Of a DNA stretch of 64,000 nt, positions 51,329 to 61,520 are shown in pieces. This DNA is from Arthrobacter sp. M2012083 (GTDB lineage Bacteria; Actinomycetota; Actinomycetes; Actinomycetales; Micrococcaceae). Made by a program: the position numbers and the translations under genes. Position 1 is the first letter of the stretch, and every line of letters begins with the position of its first letter. The stretch spans positions 1 through 64,000 of the forward strand of contig NZ_AKKK01000010.1 of NCBI RefSeq assembly GCF_000281065.1, in the 5' to 3' direction. Below the pieces are notes generated by a model. That model was not told the origin of the DNA, ran no database searches, and worked only from the letters and a program-made list of their open reading frames with translations.

Positions 51329-52072
51329 TCAACCAAGGAAGCGCGACTCCAACCGTTCCTCCACGGCAACAGCATCAACACTCTCGCCAGCCCCGGCGGT
51401 CACGCGGAATGCCGCCTTGTTCTTCACCTCGGAAACCACCTCCACGAGTTCCGTGCCCCGGTAAACCAGCCCCACGCCGTCGTCCGTGCAGTGCGTCTCT
51501 CCGAGCGTGCCGTTAGCCACCAACTTGTGGATGGCCGGTGCACGCCGCGCTTCAGAGTCGTAGTGGACGCCGTTGCCGTAGGGGAGGAAGCCCAGCGCGT
51601 TGGTGACAGGCTGCAGCTCAGGGCCAAAGGAGTCGGTTACGCCGCCCCGATACCAACAGATGGAGCCAGCGGAGACACCGGCCAGCACCACTCCGCTTTC
51701 CCAGGCCTTACGCAGGATTCCGTCCAGTCCGTGGGCGCGCCATACGGCCAGCAGGTTCACCACCGAACCGCCGTTCACCCACACCACATCCTGCTCCAAG
51801 AGGTGCGCTTCCGGGTCTTCGATGTTGGGCATGGTGAAGAGGTTGAGGTGGCTGAAGTCGAACCCTGCAATGCGTGCTGCCTGATCCATTTCGGCAGCCC
51901 ACCAACGCTGATCACCGGACGCCGTGCCGACATGTGTCACGCGTGGGGCGCGGCCGGCCACGCCTGACAACTCCACGGCGTAGTGCATCAGATGGTTGAA
52001 CTCGAGCCTGGTCCGATCGCCCGGCTTGTAACCGCCGGATGTCGCCAGAATGGTCGGTTGCCCAGTAGCCAT
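51329..52072 (-). CDS. Peptidase E-like (S51) serine peptidase
   Basis: 247 residues. The nucleophile is in VVLAGVSAGSICWYRGG (GxSAGS), with WVNGGSVVNLL before it. S51 enzymes release N-terminal Asp dipeptides, while relatives have other roles such as cyanophycinase. Paired with the downstream amidase, suggesting catabolism of small peptides or amides. Confidence 0.88.
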   Translation of the reverse strand: MATGQPTILATSGGYKPGDRTRLEFNHLMHYAVELSGVAGRAPRVTHVGTASGDQRWWAAEMDQAARIAGFDFSHLNLFTMPNIEDPEAHLLEQDVVWVNGGSVVNLLAVWRAHGLDGILRKAWESGVVLAGVSAGSICWYRGGVTDSFGPELQPVTNALGFLPYGNGVHYDSEARRAPAIHKLVANGTLGETHCTDDGVGLVYRGTELVEVVSEVKNKAAFRVTAGAGESVDAVAVEERLESRFLG

Positions 52073-52227
52073 GGGGTACTCCTAACGGGCCGAGGATCGG
52101 GAGCGCTTCCGTCCCAGTCTTAACGTCCGGCCGTCGGGAAGCAAGGGCGGTCCGCTCTTCAAGTTACGGTGTATCGCCTCGGGGACTAGGCTGGATGCTG
52201 GACTTAATCGAATGGGAAGGGAACGCC

Positions 52228-52554
52228 ATGAGCGACTTCGATACCGTGCCTGTAGGCGACATTCCGGCAGACGCCAGCATTCTGGACGTCCGCGAAGACT
52301 ATGAGTGGGTGGCCGGGCACGCTGAAGGTGCGCGCCACATCCCCATGGACCAGCTCCCGGCACGCTTGGACGAACTGGATCCGGACGACGACCTGTTCGT
52401 CATCTGCCGCACCGGGGGCCGCTCCTTCCGCGCCGTGCAGTGGCTCGTGGGGCAGGGCTACTCCGCGGTGAACGTGGCCGGTGGCATGGACATGTGGTTT
52501 GAGGCCGGAAAGCCGATGGTTTCGGATAACGGGCTGAAGCCGGTTGTTCTCTAA
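52228..52554 (+). CDS. Rhodanese-domain protein
   Basis: 108 residues, single rhodanese domain. The active-site loop is VICRTGGRSFRAVQWL with the catalytic Cys, preceded by ILDVREDYEWVAGHAEGARHIPM. A small sulfurtransferase or persulfide carrier. The ATG at 52228 follows GGGAAGGGAACGCC. It is 30 nt upstream of pheA and may be cotranscribed. Confidence 0.9.
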   Translation: MSDFDTVPVGDIPADASILDVREDYEWVAGHAEGARHIPMDQLPARLDELDPDDDLFVICRTGGRSFRAVQWLVGQGYSAVNVAGGMDMWFEAGKPMVSDNGLKPVVL

Positions 52555-52584
52555 ACCAGTTATATAACCAGCAAGGAATATTCA

Positions 52585-53517
52585 ATGTCGGCAGTCACCT
52601 ATACATTCCTCGGTCCTGAGGGTACCTTCACCGAGGCTGCCCTTCTGCAGGTGCCGGGTGCTGCTGATGCCCTACGAATCCCCTGCACCAACGTCAACAC
52701 GGCACTGGATCGCGTTCGTGCGGGGGAGGCCGACGCGGCAATGGTCCCCATCGAGAACTCGGTGGAGGGCGGAGTCACGGCCACATTGGATGCGATAGCC
52801 ACCGGCGAGGAGCTCCGGATCATCCGTGAAGCCCTTGTTCCTATCACCTTCGTACTCGTGGCCAGGCCCGGCGTCGAGCTTTCCGACATCAAGCGGATCT
52901 CAACGCACGGTCACGCCTGGGCGCAGTGCCGCTTGTGGGTGGATGACCACCTTCCGAACGCAGATTACGTTCCGGGGTCGTCGACGGCGGCCGCCGCCAT
53001 GGGGCTGCTGGAGGACGACGCTCCCTACGAAGCCGCCATTTGCGGCCCGTTGGTTGCTGCCGAACAACCCGGGCTGAATGTTCTGGCCGAGGATATCGGC
53101 GACAACCCCGAGGCGGTAACGCGGTTCATCCTGGTGAGCAAGCCTGGTCTGCTTCCGGACCGCACGGGCGCGGACAAAACCACTGTGGTGGTGCCGTTGC
53201 CTGAGGATCACCCGGGCGCGCTCATGGAGATCCTGGACCAGTTCGCCTCCCGCGGAGTGAACTTGAGCCGCATCGAATCGCGACCCACGGGACAATACCT
53301 GGGTCACTACTTCTTCAGTATCGACGCAGACGGCCACGCCACCGATTCGCGGGTGTCCGACGCTCTCGCGGGCCTCCACCGCATCAGTCCCGCAACCCGG
53401 TTCCTGGGCTCCTACGCACGTGCTGACAAGCAGCCGGCCGTGGTTGCCCCGCACACTTCCGACGCCGCCTTTGCCTCGGCGCACGCTTGGGTTGAATCGA
53501 TCCTTAAGGGTTCCTAG
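52585..53517 (+). CDS. pheA: Prephenate dehydratase
   Basis: 310 residues. The dehydratase domain begins YTFLGPEGTFTEAAL and includes MVPIENSVEGGVTATLD, then CGPLVAAEQPGLNVLAEDIGDNPEAVTRFILV with the conserved TRF. The C-terminal ACT domain (~200-285) has ESRPTGQYLGHYFFSIDADGH for phenylalanine feedback. It converts prephenate to phenylpyruvate in Phe biosynthesis. AAGGAA precedes the ATG. Confidence 0.95.
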   Translation: MSAVTYTFLGPEGTFTEAALLQVPGAADALRIPCTNVNTALDRVRAGEADAAMVPIENSVEGGVTATLDAIATGEELRIIREALVPITFVLVARPGVELSDIKRISTHGHAWAQCRLWVDDHLPNADYVPGSSTAAAAMGLLEDDAPYEAAICGPLVAAEQPGLNVLAEDIGDNPEAVTRFILVSKPGLLPDRTGADKTTVVVPLPEDHPGALMEILDQFASRGVNLSRIESRPTGQYLGHYFFSIDADGHATDSRVSDALAGLHRISPATRFLGSYARADKQPAVVAPHTSDAAFASAHAWVESILKGS

Positions 53518-53623
53518 CTGTTGTCCACAGGCGGGACGGCGGCCCCTTTCGCAAGGATGCTTCTGTGCGTATGCTTGCCTGATCCATAAACGATGGATGA
53601 ATGTACTAACGAAAGGAGCGGTC

Positions 53624-53854
53624 ATGTCTATCCACCGGGATGACAAAGAGGGCCAGGGCATGATCGTCAATCCGAAGCCCACAGGCGAGAACCAGGACGA
53701 CTGGAATGGCGATGAAGCCGATCGTGCAGACCGGCTCCGCTTTGAAGAAGAACAGGCCATGATCAAGGAGCAAGCCGAGGCCCGTGCCGCTGCCAAGGCT
53801 GCTACCGAGGAAGCCGACAGGAACGCAGCCCAACCGGACGTCGGAGCAATCTAG
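53624..53854 (+). CDS. Small acidic hypothetical protein
   Basis: 76 residues starting after a strong GAAAGGAGCGGTC. The C-terminal two thirds form one charged helix rich in Glu, Ala and Arg (EADRADRLRFEEEQAMIKEQ), probably a coiled coil. The N-terminus has MIVNPKPTGENQDDWNGDE. No known domain. Its stop overlaps the end of the convergent lipid kinase gene by 4 bp. Confidence 0.75.
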   Translation: MSIHRDDKEGQGMIVNPKPTGENQDDWNGDEADRADRLRFEEEQAMIKEQAEARAAAKAATEEADRNAAQPDVGAI

Positions 53855-54912
53855 TCCGTCTTCGCCTTCGGTACGCGGACCAACAGGGACCCTGGCTCCA
53901 CTTGCACGGTGACCGTTGTCGCCTCACCTGAGGGGTCGCCGTCGAGCTGGGTAGCCATGGGTTCCTGGCTGCGGATGATGACTTTGCCGGAGCGGTAGAA
54001 GCTCATCATCGGCAGGTTGGCCTTGTGCTTGAAAAGAACTTTTGTGTACATGGCGATCCAGCCGAAGGCGCTCCGCGGGCTCATCACCACGATGTCCAGC
54101 ATTCCGTCATCGATCATGGCCTGGGGAATGAAATCGATCCCGCCGGGTATCAGGCCGCAGTTGGCGAACAGCACGCTGCGGATCTTCCGTGCCTGTTCGG
54201 GCTGATCATCCATAGTGATGGTGACGCGTTTACGGCGGCCGGGAAGATGCCGGACACCGGCCTCCGTGTAGGCCAGCCAGCCAACGCTCTTCTTGAGATC
54301 TTCCTTCGTGTCGCCAACTACTTCGGCATCCAAGCCCATTCCGGCGATGACCAGGAAGGTGTGCTGGGCGGACTCGCCGGTGATGTCATTGTCGATGCCC
54401 ATGGTGGCCGTATCGATGAAGCGCTGATGGCCGAACAACGCGACCTGTATGCAGTCGGCGATGTCCGTGACGTCCAGGTCCACGTTTCGCGCCAACAGAT
54501 TTCCGGTGCCTAGCGGAATAAGGCCCATGGCCACGTTCTTGTGCGCCAGCGACTCGGCCACCACGCGCACGGTACCGTCGCCGCCGCACGCAAGAACGAC
54601 GTCGGCTCCGTAAGCCAGCGCCTGCCGCGACTGACCGTACCCGGGGTCGTCCACGGTGGTTTCAAAGAACTTGGGGGCGTCCCATCCGGCTAGGTCGCAG
54701 GCGTCAATGATGGCTTGCCGGGCCTCTTCCGCGTTGTTTTTCACGGGATTGAGGATGACCGCGACGCGCTGGTCCCCGGGGCCGGGCTTGTGGGAGTCCT
54801 CCCGAACCGCGCTCCTGATGTGCCGGGCTTTCAATCGGCGCACACCCCACCAGCTGGAGACGGCAAACGCCACGCCCCCAGCGAGAATCAGGTACAGGAT
54901 CCAGTCGCTCAT
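53851..54912 (-). CDS. Diacylglycerol/lipid kinase with N-terminal membrane anchor
   Basis: 353 residues. One N-terminal helix ([19 protein letters not shown]), then the DAGK catalytic domain with [16 protein letters not shown], the phosphate loop [17 protein letters not shown] and [19 protein letters not shown]. The C-terminal beta-domain contains [11 protein letters not shown]. It phosphorylates diacylglycerol or a related lipid. Starts divergently from serS. Confidence 0.9.
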   Translation of the reverse strand: MSDWILYLILAGGVAFAVSSWWGVRRLKARHIRSAVREDSHKPGPGDQRVAVILNPVKNNAEEARQAIIDACDLAGWDAPKFFETTVDDPGYGQSRQALAYGADVVLACGGDGTVRVVAESLAHKNVAMGLIPLGTGNLLARNVDLDVTDIADCIQVALFGHQRFIDTATMGIDNDITGESAQHTFLVIAGMGLDAEVVGDTKEDLKKSVGWLAYTEAGVRHLPGRRKRVTITMDDQPEQARKIRSVLFANCGLIPGGIDFIPQAMIDDGMLDIVVMSPRSAFGWIAMYTKVLFKHKANLPMMSFYRSGKVIIRSQEPMATQLDGDPSGEATTVTVQVEPGSLLVRVPKAKTD

Positions 54913-55024
54913 GGTGCTCCAACACTATCCTCCTGGGCAGTGGCCTCTTTGCCTCTCGCCCGGGACGGGCGACCTTTGCCCGCTGCGGGCCGGAAATCCG
55001 CGGTGGATTCGATACTCTTGTCTG

Positions 55025-56305
55025 GTGATCGACGTAAAAGACCTCAGCGAAAATCCGGACAAGTTCCGTGCCAGCCAGCGCGCCCGTGGTGCCGACGAGT
55101 CCGTTGTGGACGCGATCATCTCCGCTGACTCCGATCGCCGAGCTGCCCTGATCCGCCATGAAACACTCCGCGCCGAGCAGAACGCCTTCGGCAAGAAGGT
55201 GGCGCAGGCCAAGGGTGAGGAAAAGCAGGCATTGCTGGCCGAGGTCAAGGAACTGGCCAACTCCGTGAAGGCCGCATCCGCAGAGGCTTCTGCCGCCCAG
55301 GCCAAGCAGGAAGAGTTGCTCCGTGTCATCCCCAACCTCATTGTGGACGGTGTCCCCGAGGGCGGCGAGGATGACTACGTTGTGGTCAAAACCGTTGGTA
55401 CTCCGCGAGAATTTACGGACTTCGAGCCGAAGGACCACTTGGAAATCGGTGAACTGATCGGCGCGATCGACATGGAACGTGGCGCCAAGGTTTCCGGCTC
55501 ACGCTTCTACTTCCTCCGTGGCGTTGGTGCCCGGCTGGAAATGGCACTCCTGCAGATGGCCATGGAACAGGCCATCGACGCCGGCTTCGTTCCCATGATC
55601 ACCCCCACTTTGGTGCGTCCCGAGACCATGCAGGGCACCGGTTTCGACGTAAAGCACGACGCCGAGATCTACCGTCTCGCTGAAGACGACCTTTACTTGG
55701 TGGGAACCTCGGAGGTGGCCCTCGCCGGCTACCACGCAGACGAGATCCTGGACCTCTCCGCAGGCCCCATCCGCTACGCGGGCCAGAGCTCCTGCTACCG
55801 CCGTGAGGCCGGTTCCCACGGCAAGGACACCCGCGGCATCATCCGCGTGCACCAGTTCAACAAGGTGGAGATGTTCATCTACACCACGGTTGAGGAAGCG
55901 GCTGCCGAGCACGAGCGCCTGCTCGCCTGGGAAGAGGAAATGCTGGCAAAGTGCGAGCTTCCCTATCGCGTCATCGACACTGCCGCCGGCGACCTCGGCA
56001 TGTCCGCGGCCCGCAAGTTCGACTGTGAAGCGTGGGTTCCCACCCAGAACGCTTACCGCGAGCTCACATCGACGTCCAACTGCACCACGTTCCAGGCGCG
56101 CCGCCTCAATATCCGTGAGCGCGTGGTCAATGACGAAGGTGTTGCCAAGGGAACCCGTGCCGTCGCCACGCTGAACGGTACGCTGGCCACTACACGCTGG
56201 ATCGTGGCCATCCTTGAGCACCACCAGAACCCGGACGGTTCCGTCAACGTCCCCAAGGCACTGCAGAAGTACCTTGGCGGACTTGAAGTCCTGCCGGTTC
56301 TCTAG
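55025..56305 (+). CDS. serS: Seryl-tRNA synthetase
   Basis: 426 residues. N-terminal coiled-coil arm (~25-100) for tRNA-Ser, then the class II core: motif 2 [21 protein letters not shown] and motif 3 [18 protein letters not shown]. The GTG start at 55025 ([17 protein letters not shown]) matches family N-termini; there is no ribosome site, while GATACT lies about 10 nt upstream, so the message may be leaderless. Essential for translation. Confidence 0.96.
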   Translation: MIDVKDLSENPDKFRASQRARGADESVVDAIISADSDRRAALIRHETLRAEQNAFGKKVAQAKGEEKQALLAEVKELANSVKAASAEASAAQAKQEELLRVIPNLIVDGVPEGGEDDYVVVKTVGTPREFTDFEPKDHLEIGELIGAIDMERGAKVSGSRFYFLRGVGARLEMALLQMAMEQAIDAGFVPMITPTLVRPETMQGTGFDVKHDAEIYRLAEDDLYLVGTSEVALAGYHADEILDLSAGPIRYAGQSSCYRREAGSHGKDTRGIIRVHQFNKVEMFIYTTVEEAAAEHERLLAWEEEMLAKCELPYRVIDTAAGDLGMSAARKFDCEAWVPTQNAYRELTSTSNCTTFQARRLNIRERVVNDEGVAKGTRAVATLNGTLATTRWIVAILEHHQNPDGSVNVPKALQKYLGGLEVLPVL

Positions 56306-56334
56306 TTTCCACCGATCACCGTCCACCGGACAAT

Positions 56335-57438
56335 TCACCCGTGCACGCGCTGGTGAAATGTCCGCTGGGCGGGGTTCTTTCGGGGCGATAGTCCGGACGC
56401 GAGGAGTTTTGCAGCGAGCTTTGAGGGATCGTTGGCGGTGGCCCAGTCCCAGCGCACTACTTTGAACCCAAGAGCACGCAGCCGGTCCTCACGCTTCTTC
56501 TCGGCCAGCACCACTTCCCGGGCGCTTTGACCGCCCAGATATTCGTCCCGCAGGTACTTTGCATCGCCGTCGAACTCCCCGATGATTCCCTGTTCCCGCC
56601 AGAAGAAGTCCGTGCGGCCTATGAAGCCCTCGGTATCGTAAAACTCGATCTGCAACTCCGGATCGGGGAAGCCCAACAGGTGTATCTGCGCCCGACTTAG
56701 GGACTCACCCGCGGATCCGGAATTCTCGTCAGCGAACCGAAGAAGGTAATTCACCCGCTGTCTCTTGGCCTCCGAAGACAGTTCCTGCGCCGCTTCTCCG
56801 AGCGCCGCTTTGCTGGTGAAAAGCTTCGGAAACCTGGATTGACTGATTGCGTGATCGGCCAACACGATTCCCTTGGTGAAGGACCCCCTGGCCAAGACAT
56901 CCACGGCCGTTGGCAGTAGATCCGTAAGGTGCAGTCCCAGGTGGGAGACGGTAGCAGTGGAATAGGAATGCCGGTAAATGCCATAGCCCCGAACCCGCTC
57001 AAGTCCGGTGGTGCCGGCGGGTCCGACAACGGCTGCACTGGTGGTGGGGCCTCGGGATCCGGCATGGCCGCGCGAAGTGGTGGCAAGGTGGATGTGCGAT
57101 GGGACTCCCACGACTTGGAGGCCCCAGAACAATGCCGCTGTTTCAAAGCAGAATTCCGCGTTCGGGTTCTCTGCGGCAACGGCCCAGGCGGTTGCCGCGT
57201 ATCGTTGCCAAGGCTTGAGTGCGAGCCACTTCTCCTTGTTGATGTAAATCCCCCTGCGTACTCTGATGAGTTCGCCCTTGTTGTACCGGCGACTAAGCTG
57301 CCGTGCACTTCCTGATTCCAGCCCATACCGGGCAGCCACGATGAATTCGTCTCGATATTCCATGAACCACTGTTGCCAGATGGGGACGGCGTGGCGTCGA
57401 GCCAACCGGGCTATGTGCATAGCGCCCGGGGCATGCAC
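56335..57438 (-). CDS. AbiEi-antitoxin-like / DUF559-type protein
   Basis: 367 residues from the first ATG, though 57420 or 57363 are other possible starts. The N-terminal part has a winged-helix-like segment, GSARQLSRRYNKGELIRVRRGIYI, as in AbiEi-type antitoxin domains, followed by CFETAALFWGLQVVGVPSHIHLAT. The C-terminal ~110 residues resemble a DUF559/Vsr-like endonuclease fold: IEFYDTEGFIGRTDFFWREQGIIGEFDGDAKY and RLRALGFKVVRWDW. Proteins of this layout are frequent, often several per genome, in Arthrobacter and related genera; their role is unknown. Confidence 0.75.
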   Translation of the reverse strand: MHAPGAMHIARLARRHAVPIWQQWFMEYRDEFIVAARYGLESGSARQLSRRYNKGELIRVRRGIYINKEKWLALKPWQRYAATAWAVAAENPNAEFCFETAALFWGLQVVGVPSHIHLATTSRGHAGSRGPTTSAAVVGPAGTTGLERVRGYGIYRHSYSTATVSHLGLHLTDLLPTAVDVLARGSFTKGIVLADHAISQSRFPKLFTSKAALGEAAQELSSEAKRQRVNYLLRFADENSGSAGESLSRAQIHLLGFPDPELQIEFYDTEGFIGRTDFFWREQGIIGEFDGDAKYLRDEYLGGQSAREVVLAEKKREDRLRALGFKVVRWDWATANDPSKLAAKLLASGLSPRKNPAQRTFHQRVHG

Positions 57439-57590
57439 CTATATGTGGACAAATCACCAGCGCATGCAGGGGTGAAGAGTCCAAGGCAGGGTGAAAAGTC
57501 CAAGGGAGGGGTTACTATTCACCGTCCGTTAATCCACAGCTGTGGCGCCCGTCCTAGTTCAGTGTCGGAGGTGTCTGCTCTACTGTAAGC

Positions 57591-58436
57591 ATGACTATTT
57601 TGACTGATACTCCAGTTGCTGGCATCGATGACCAGCCAAATAACAACAACAAGCTCATGATCGCATTGGACGTCGACGGCACACTCGTGGACCACGACGG
57701 CCACATGTCGCCGGCTGTTCGATCCGCTGCGCAGGCAGTGGTGGCAAGCGGCCACAACGTCATGATCGCCACAGGCCGGTCGCTCAATGCGACGCTTCCC
57801 ATCATCCAACAAATAGGCCTTGAGCGAGGCTACGCCGTTTGCTGCAATGGCGGCGTGACCCTTCGCTTGAATCCGTCCTTGGAAAAGGGATACGAGATCA
57901 TCCACAAGGCAACTTTCGATCCTGCTCCAGCCCTGAAGGCGCTGCGGGAACGGCTGCCCAACGCCAAGTACGCGCTGGAGGATGAGGACGGGAACTTCCT
58001 CTCCACGGAGCGCTTCCAGGACGCCAGCTTCGGCGTGGAGTCCATCGGCGTCGACTTCCAGACCATGTTGGATTCCACGGCGGTCCGCGTAGTGGTCTTC
58101 AGCAGCGAGAACACTTCGGACGAGTTCAACGAGGCCATCAAGCACATCGGACTTTCCGGTGTGACGTACTCGGTGGGATGGACTGCTTGGCTGGACATCG
58201 CAGCAGAGGGCGTCACCAAGGCCAGTGCATTGGAAGCCTTGCGTCATAAGCTCGGCACAGACCTGGCCAACACAGTTGCCGTTGGGGACGGACGCAACGA
58301 TATCGAGATGCTCACGTGGGCTGGCCGCGGCGTTGCCATGGGTCAGGCTCCCGACGAGGTGATCGCCGTTGCGGACGAAGTCACCGCTTCAGTGCTCGAC
58401 GACGGCGCTGCGCAGGTCTTGCGTAGCCTGCTGTAA
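57591..58436 (+). CDS. Cof-type HAD hydrolase
   Basis: 281 residues. HAD motif I ALDVDGTLVDHDG, motif II in IATGRSL, cap of Cof type in the middle, and motifs III/IV in VTKASALEAL...VAVGDGRNDIEMLTWAGRGVAMGQA. Members dephosphorylate sugar phosphates or nucleotides such as FMN or PLP. Single gene; terminates close to the AraC gene on the same strand. Confidence 0.9.
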   Translation: MTILTDTPVAGIDDQPNNNNKLMIALDVDGTLVDHDGHMSPAVRSAAQAVVASGHNVMIATGRSLNATLPIIQQIGLERGYAVCCNGGVTLRLNPSLEKGYEIIHKATFDPAPALKALRERLPNAKYALEDEDGNFLSTERFQDASFGVESIGVDFQTMLDSTAVRVVVFSSENTSDEFNEAIKHIGLSGVTYSVGWTAWLDIAAEGVTKASALEALRHKLGTDLANTVAVGDGRNDIEMLTWAGRGVAMGQAPDEVIAVADEVTASVLDDGAAQVLRSLL

Positions 58437-58474
58437 CTGCCACTTGGCAGAGCGGGGCTGCCTAGACTGAGCCT

Positions 58475-59341
58475 GTGTTCTATCAAGAGTGCCCACCACC
58501 GCCAGGGCTGCAGCCGTTCGTCAGCCAATTCTGGCTGGTCCGTGCCGAGCCGCAGGCGAGGTACGAGAAAATTCTTCCCGGGCCCGAAGCCCACCTGATT
58601 CTGAACCTGTCCGACCCGTACCGGCTCATTAGCCCGCCTGACGGTTCCGGCGACGTGGACGGTTCGGGCGAGCAAGGAACCGCCAAGGGCAGGAAAGTTT
58701 CCACCGGCTTCTACGCCGGCCTGCAGCGCAGCTACCTGATCAGCGAAAACCCGGACCAGCTTTTCAACGTCGGTGCCCGCCTCACTCCATACGGTTTGGC
58801 AGCTTTCACCAGCTTGCCGCCGTCGGGTTTTCAGAACCGTGTGGTGGACGCCGAGAGTGTCTTGCCAGGCTTTTCTTACTTGCGTGAGAGCCTCGCCAAC
58901 GCGGAACCGGAGCAGGCATTCGCGGCCCTGACCGCATTCCTCCAGCAACGTCTCAGGCCGGGATACCAAGCAGATCCCCGGACAGAAAAAGCCACACAGA
59001 TCCTGGCGCAACAGGATGTGGAAATCAGTGTGCTGGCCGCGGACCTGGGGATCAGCACATCCACGTTGGAACGCATCATGATGCGGGATTGTGGAACCAC
59101 GGCTAAGGCGTACTCGGACGTGTGCCGCTTCAACAGGATCGTGAAGCAGGCGGCCGCCCTCCCGAAAGGGTCAGTCCCAGGCCGTGAGCTCCTCCAACTG
59201 GCCGATTACTACGATCAGCCACACCTCATCCGGGCCTTCCGGCGGTTCAGCGGTTTCACGCCGTCGGAGTACCTGCAGGTGGTGCGGAACTATGGGGCGG
59301 AGTACGCCACTTTTGTCCCGCTTGAGGAAGTAACCGGGTAG
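58475..59341 (+). CDS. AraC-family transcriptional regulator
   Basis: 288 residues from a GTG. The N-terminal domain (ECPPPPGLQPFVSQFWLVRAE...) is a DUF6597-like sensor. The C-terminal HTH_18 domain carries DVEISVLAADLGISTSTLER and LADYYDQPHLIRAFRRFSGFTPSEYLQ, the usual AraC signature. Effector and targets unknown; the next gene, a small membrane protein, is a possible target. Confidence 0.9.
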   Translation: MFYQECPPPPGLQPFVSQFWLVRAEPQARYEKILPGPEAHLILNLSDPYRLISPPDGSGDVDGSGEQGTAKGRKVSTGFYAGLQRSYLISENPDQLFNVGARLTPYGLAAFTSLPPSGFQNRVVDAESVLPGFSYLRESLANAEPEQAFAALTAFLQQRLRPGYQADPRTEKATQILAQQDVEISVLAADLGISTSTLERIMMRDCGTTAKAYSDVCRFNRIVKQAAALPKGSVPGRELLQLADYYDQPHLIRAFRRFSGFTPSEYLQVVRNYGAEYATFVPLEEVTG

Positions 59342-59421
59342 CCTGCGGGATTTTTACAAGACCGCGGAGGCCCACAGACGTACTGTCCATTCAGGAACTG
59401 CCCGCCTTTGAGAGGACGCCG

Positions 59422-59817
59422 ATGGACATTCAGATCAATTGGCTCGCCGTGCTTCTGGCCGCACTTGCCACGTTCGTGGTGGGTGGCCTGTGGTATTCGT
59501 TGCTGTTCGCCAAGCCGTGGCAGAAGGCCGCAGGTGTCAGCGATGAGCAACTGAAGTCTGGAACGTCCCGGGTCTTTCTGGGCTCGTTCGTCCTTGCGTT
59601 GATAATGGCCGTCTTCCTGGCAGCATTCATTGGTCGCGGTGGTTTCGCATTCGGAACCCTTGCCGGGTTGGCCGCGGGACTTGGATGGGTCGCAACAGCG
59701 CTGGGCGTGAACTACCTTTTCGAACGCCGTAGCCTGACGCTGTTCGCGATCAACGGCAGCTACAACGTGGTCACCTTCACGGCCATGGGCGCAATTATCG
59801 GCGCGATGCAGGACTGA
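59422..59817 (+). CDS. DUF1761 membrane protein
   Basis: 131 residues, four helices (about 5-28, 55-72, 78-97, 108-128). The family motif WYSLLFAKPWQKAAGVSDEQL follows the first helix. Function unknown. Same strand as, and 80 nt after, the AraC regulator. Confidence 0.87.
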   Translation: MDIQINWLAVLLAALATFVVGGLWYSLLFAKPWQKAAGVSDEQLKSGTSRVFLGSFVLALIMAVFLAAFIGRGGFAFGTLAGLAAGLGWVATALGVNYLFERRSLTLFAINGSYNVVTFTAMGAIIGAMQD

Positions 59818-59853
59818 CACGCGGTAAGCCACCCGCCACAAAGGTCAGGAAGG

Positions 59854-60594
59854 CTACTTGAAATACGTCTGAACGGGCCCGCCACCTGCGGATTCAACGA
59901 TGGCCTGCGCCACCACCCGGAGCTTCACGTTCCGGTTGCTGGAGGCCCTCTTGATGAGGTCCATTGCCTCCTGCTGGGTGCAACGGTTCTGGGCGATGAT
60001 GATTCCCGTTGCCACGTCTATCACTGTGCGGGATTCCATGGCTGCCCGGAGATTGTTGGCGGTCTGGCTGTGCTCTGCGATCAGAACCGCCAGGCGCAGG
60101 CCTTTGGATGCCTGCTGGACGTAGTCGTTGGCGCGTTGCACAGCTGCTTGATCAAAGGCGTTGGCGTGTTCGGAGTAGAGATTGAGTCCCGCCCGGGCAG
60201 CGTCATCGCTTAGGGGGAACGGGACAGCCAGCACGGAGCGGATGCCGTGTTCGGTGACCAGCTTGTTGTACTCGGGCCAGGTGTTGTCTTTGGAGAAATC
60301 GGGAATGTGCACTTGCGTGACTTCACGGCAGGCGCGGAGGCAGGGTCCGTCGGCGAAGTTGTACTGCAGTTCGTCGAGCAGTCGGGCGCGCTCGCCACTG
60401 CTGGCCACGGTCCCGGCCGAGCGGTGACGCATCAATGTAATGCCGCAGTAAACCTCGTTTCCGGGCGTGCTGAACATGCCTGCCGAGTGCCGGGCCAACT
60501 CTTCAAGGAACGCTTCAACGTCCGGGGTATCGAGCAGCAGGTCTTGGATATCGGCCACCACCGTAGTCGGCTCGGCGAGCTGGGGGTCTTCCAT
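59854..60594 (-). CDS. GAF-ANTAR domain protein
   Basis: 246 residues. GAF domain (~15-165) including CGITLMRHRSAGTVASSGERA and RSVLAVPFPLSDDAARAGLNL. The C-terminal ANTAR domain (LRAAMESRTVIDVATGIIIAQNRCTQQEAMDLIKRAS) binds paired RNA hairpins for antitermination. The ATG at 60594 has GGAG upstream; the longer frame adds 39 unrelated residues. Divergent from the sigma factor. Confidence 0.9.
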   Translation of the reverse strand: MEDPQLAEPTTVVADIQDLLLDTPDVEAFLEELARHSAGMFSTPGNEVYCGITLMRHRSAGTVASSGERARLLDELQYNFADGPCLRACREVTQVHIPDFSKDNTWPEYNKLVTEHGIRSVLAVPFPLSDDAARAGLNLYSEHANAFDQAAVQRANDYVQQASKGLRLAVLIAEHSQTANNLRAAMESRTVIDVATGIIIAQNRCTQQEAMDLIKRASSNRNVKLRVVAQAIVESAGGGPVQTYFK

Positions 60595-60736
60595 GAGGAA
60601 CTCCGATCCCTGATTGTGGCTACCTTTCGAGACTAACCCCGTGGACCCGTTGAAAGCTAATAGTAAGTGTGCTTCTCTTTTTAAGGAGTCTTGCCGTGGG
60701 CTCACCCCCACTTAGCTGGTTAAGGATTGAAGCCCC

Positions 60737-61513
60737 ATGCGTCAAACCCGACCCCTCACCCTCCAGACCAGGCCTCCTGCCTGCAAACCGGAAGGCAGCA
60801 TCCGGCAAAGCTTCCAGGACAGCCTGGTCCTTGATCACCTCAACCTGGCCAAGTCCATTGCCGCCAGATACTCCGCCCACACCCACGATCTCGACGACGT
60901 CAGGCAGGTTGCGTACATGGGCCTCATCAAGGCCTCGCGCGGCTACGACGAGTCCAAGGGTGTCAGTTTCCCCGCCTACGCCGCCCCCACCATCGCCGGG
61001 GAGGTCAAGCGCTACCTCCGCGACCATTGCTGGGTTGTGCGCCCACCCCGCACCATCCAGGACGTCCGCCGCCAGGTGCTGGCCCGGACTGAGGAGATGA
61101 CCCAAGCGCTGCAACGCACACCCTCTCCCGAGGAGGTGGCGGAAGATCTAAGCTTGGAACCCTGCCAAGTGCGTGAAGCACTCATGGCCGGTACCAGCAA
61201 GCGCCCGGATTCCCTGGATGCTCCCGCGTCCGAGGGACGTGACGGCCTCCAAGGTGCACTTTCTGCTTTCGGTTGCCCCACGGACCGGCTCGAGGACGTG
61301 CTGGCTCTGCGCAACGCCATCCGCGGCCTGAGCGCCGAGGACCGCCACCTGCTCTACCGCCGCTACTACCGCGAGGAAACACAGTCCACCATTGCCGAAG
61401 CCCTGGGGATGTCGCAGATGCAAGTGTCGCGCAAGCTCTCGAAAATCCTCGTTTCACTCCAAACGCAATTGCTGGACGAAGAAGCTCAACTCCAGGAGGG
61501 GACAGCCCCGTAA
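60737..61513 (+). CDS. SigB/SigF-type RNA polymerase sigma factor
   Basis: 258 residues. Region 2 (HLNLAKSIAARYSAHTHDLDDVRQVAYMGLIKASRGYDESKG), region 3 and region 4 (LSAEDRHLLYRRYYREETQSTIAEALGMSQMQVSRKLSKIL) of sigma-70 group 3. Such factors control general-stress genes. No anti-sigma factor gene is adjacent; the divergent neighbour is a GAF-ANTAR protein, suggesting linked stress signalling. Confidence 0.92.
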   Translation: MRQTRPLTLQTRPPACKPEGSIRQSFQDSLVLDHLNLAKSIAARYSAHTHDLDDVRQVAYMGLIKASRGYDESKGVSFPAYAAPTIAGEVKRYLRDHCWVVRPPRTIQDVRRQVLARTEEMTQALQRTPSPEEVAEDLSLEPCQVREALMAGTSKRPDSLDAPASEGRDGLQGALSAFGCPTDRLEDVLALRNAIRGLSAEDRHLLYRRYYREETQSTIAEALGMSQMQVSRKLSKILVSLQTQLLDEEAQLQEGTAP

Positions 61514-61520
61514 CAGTGCG

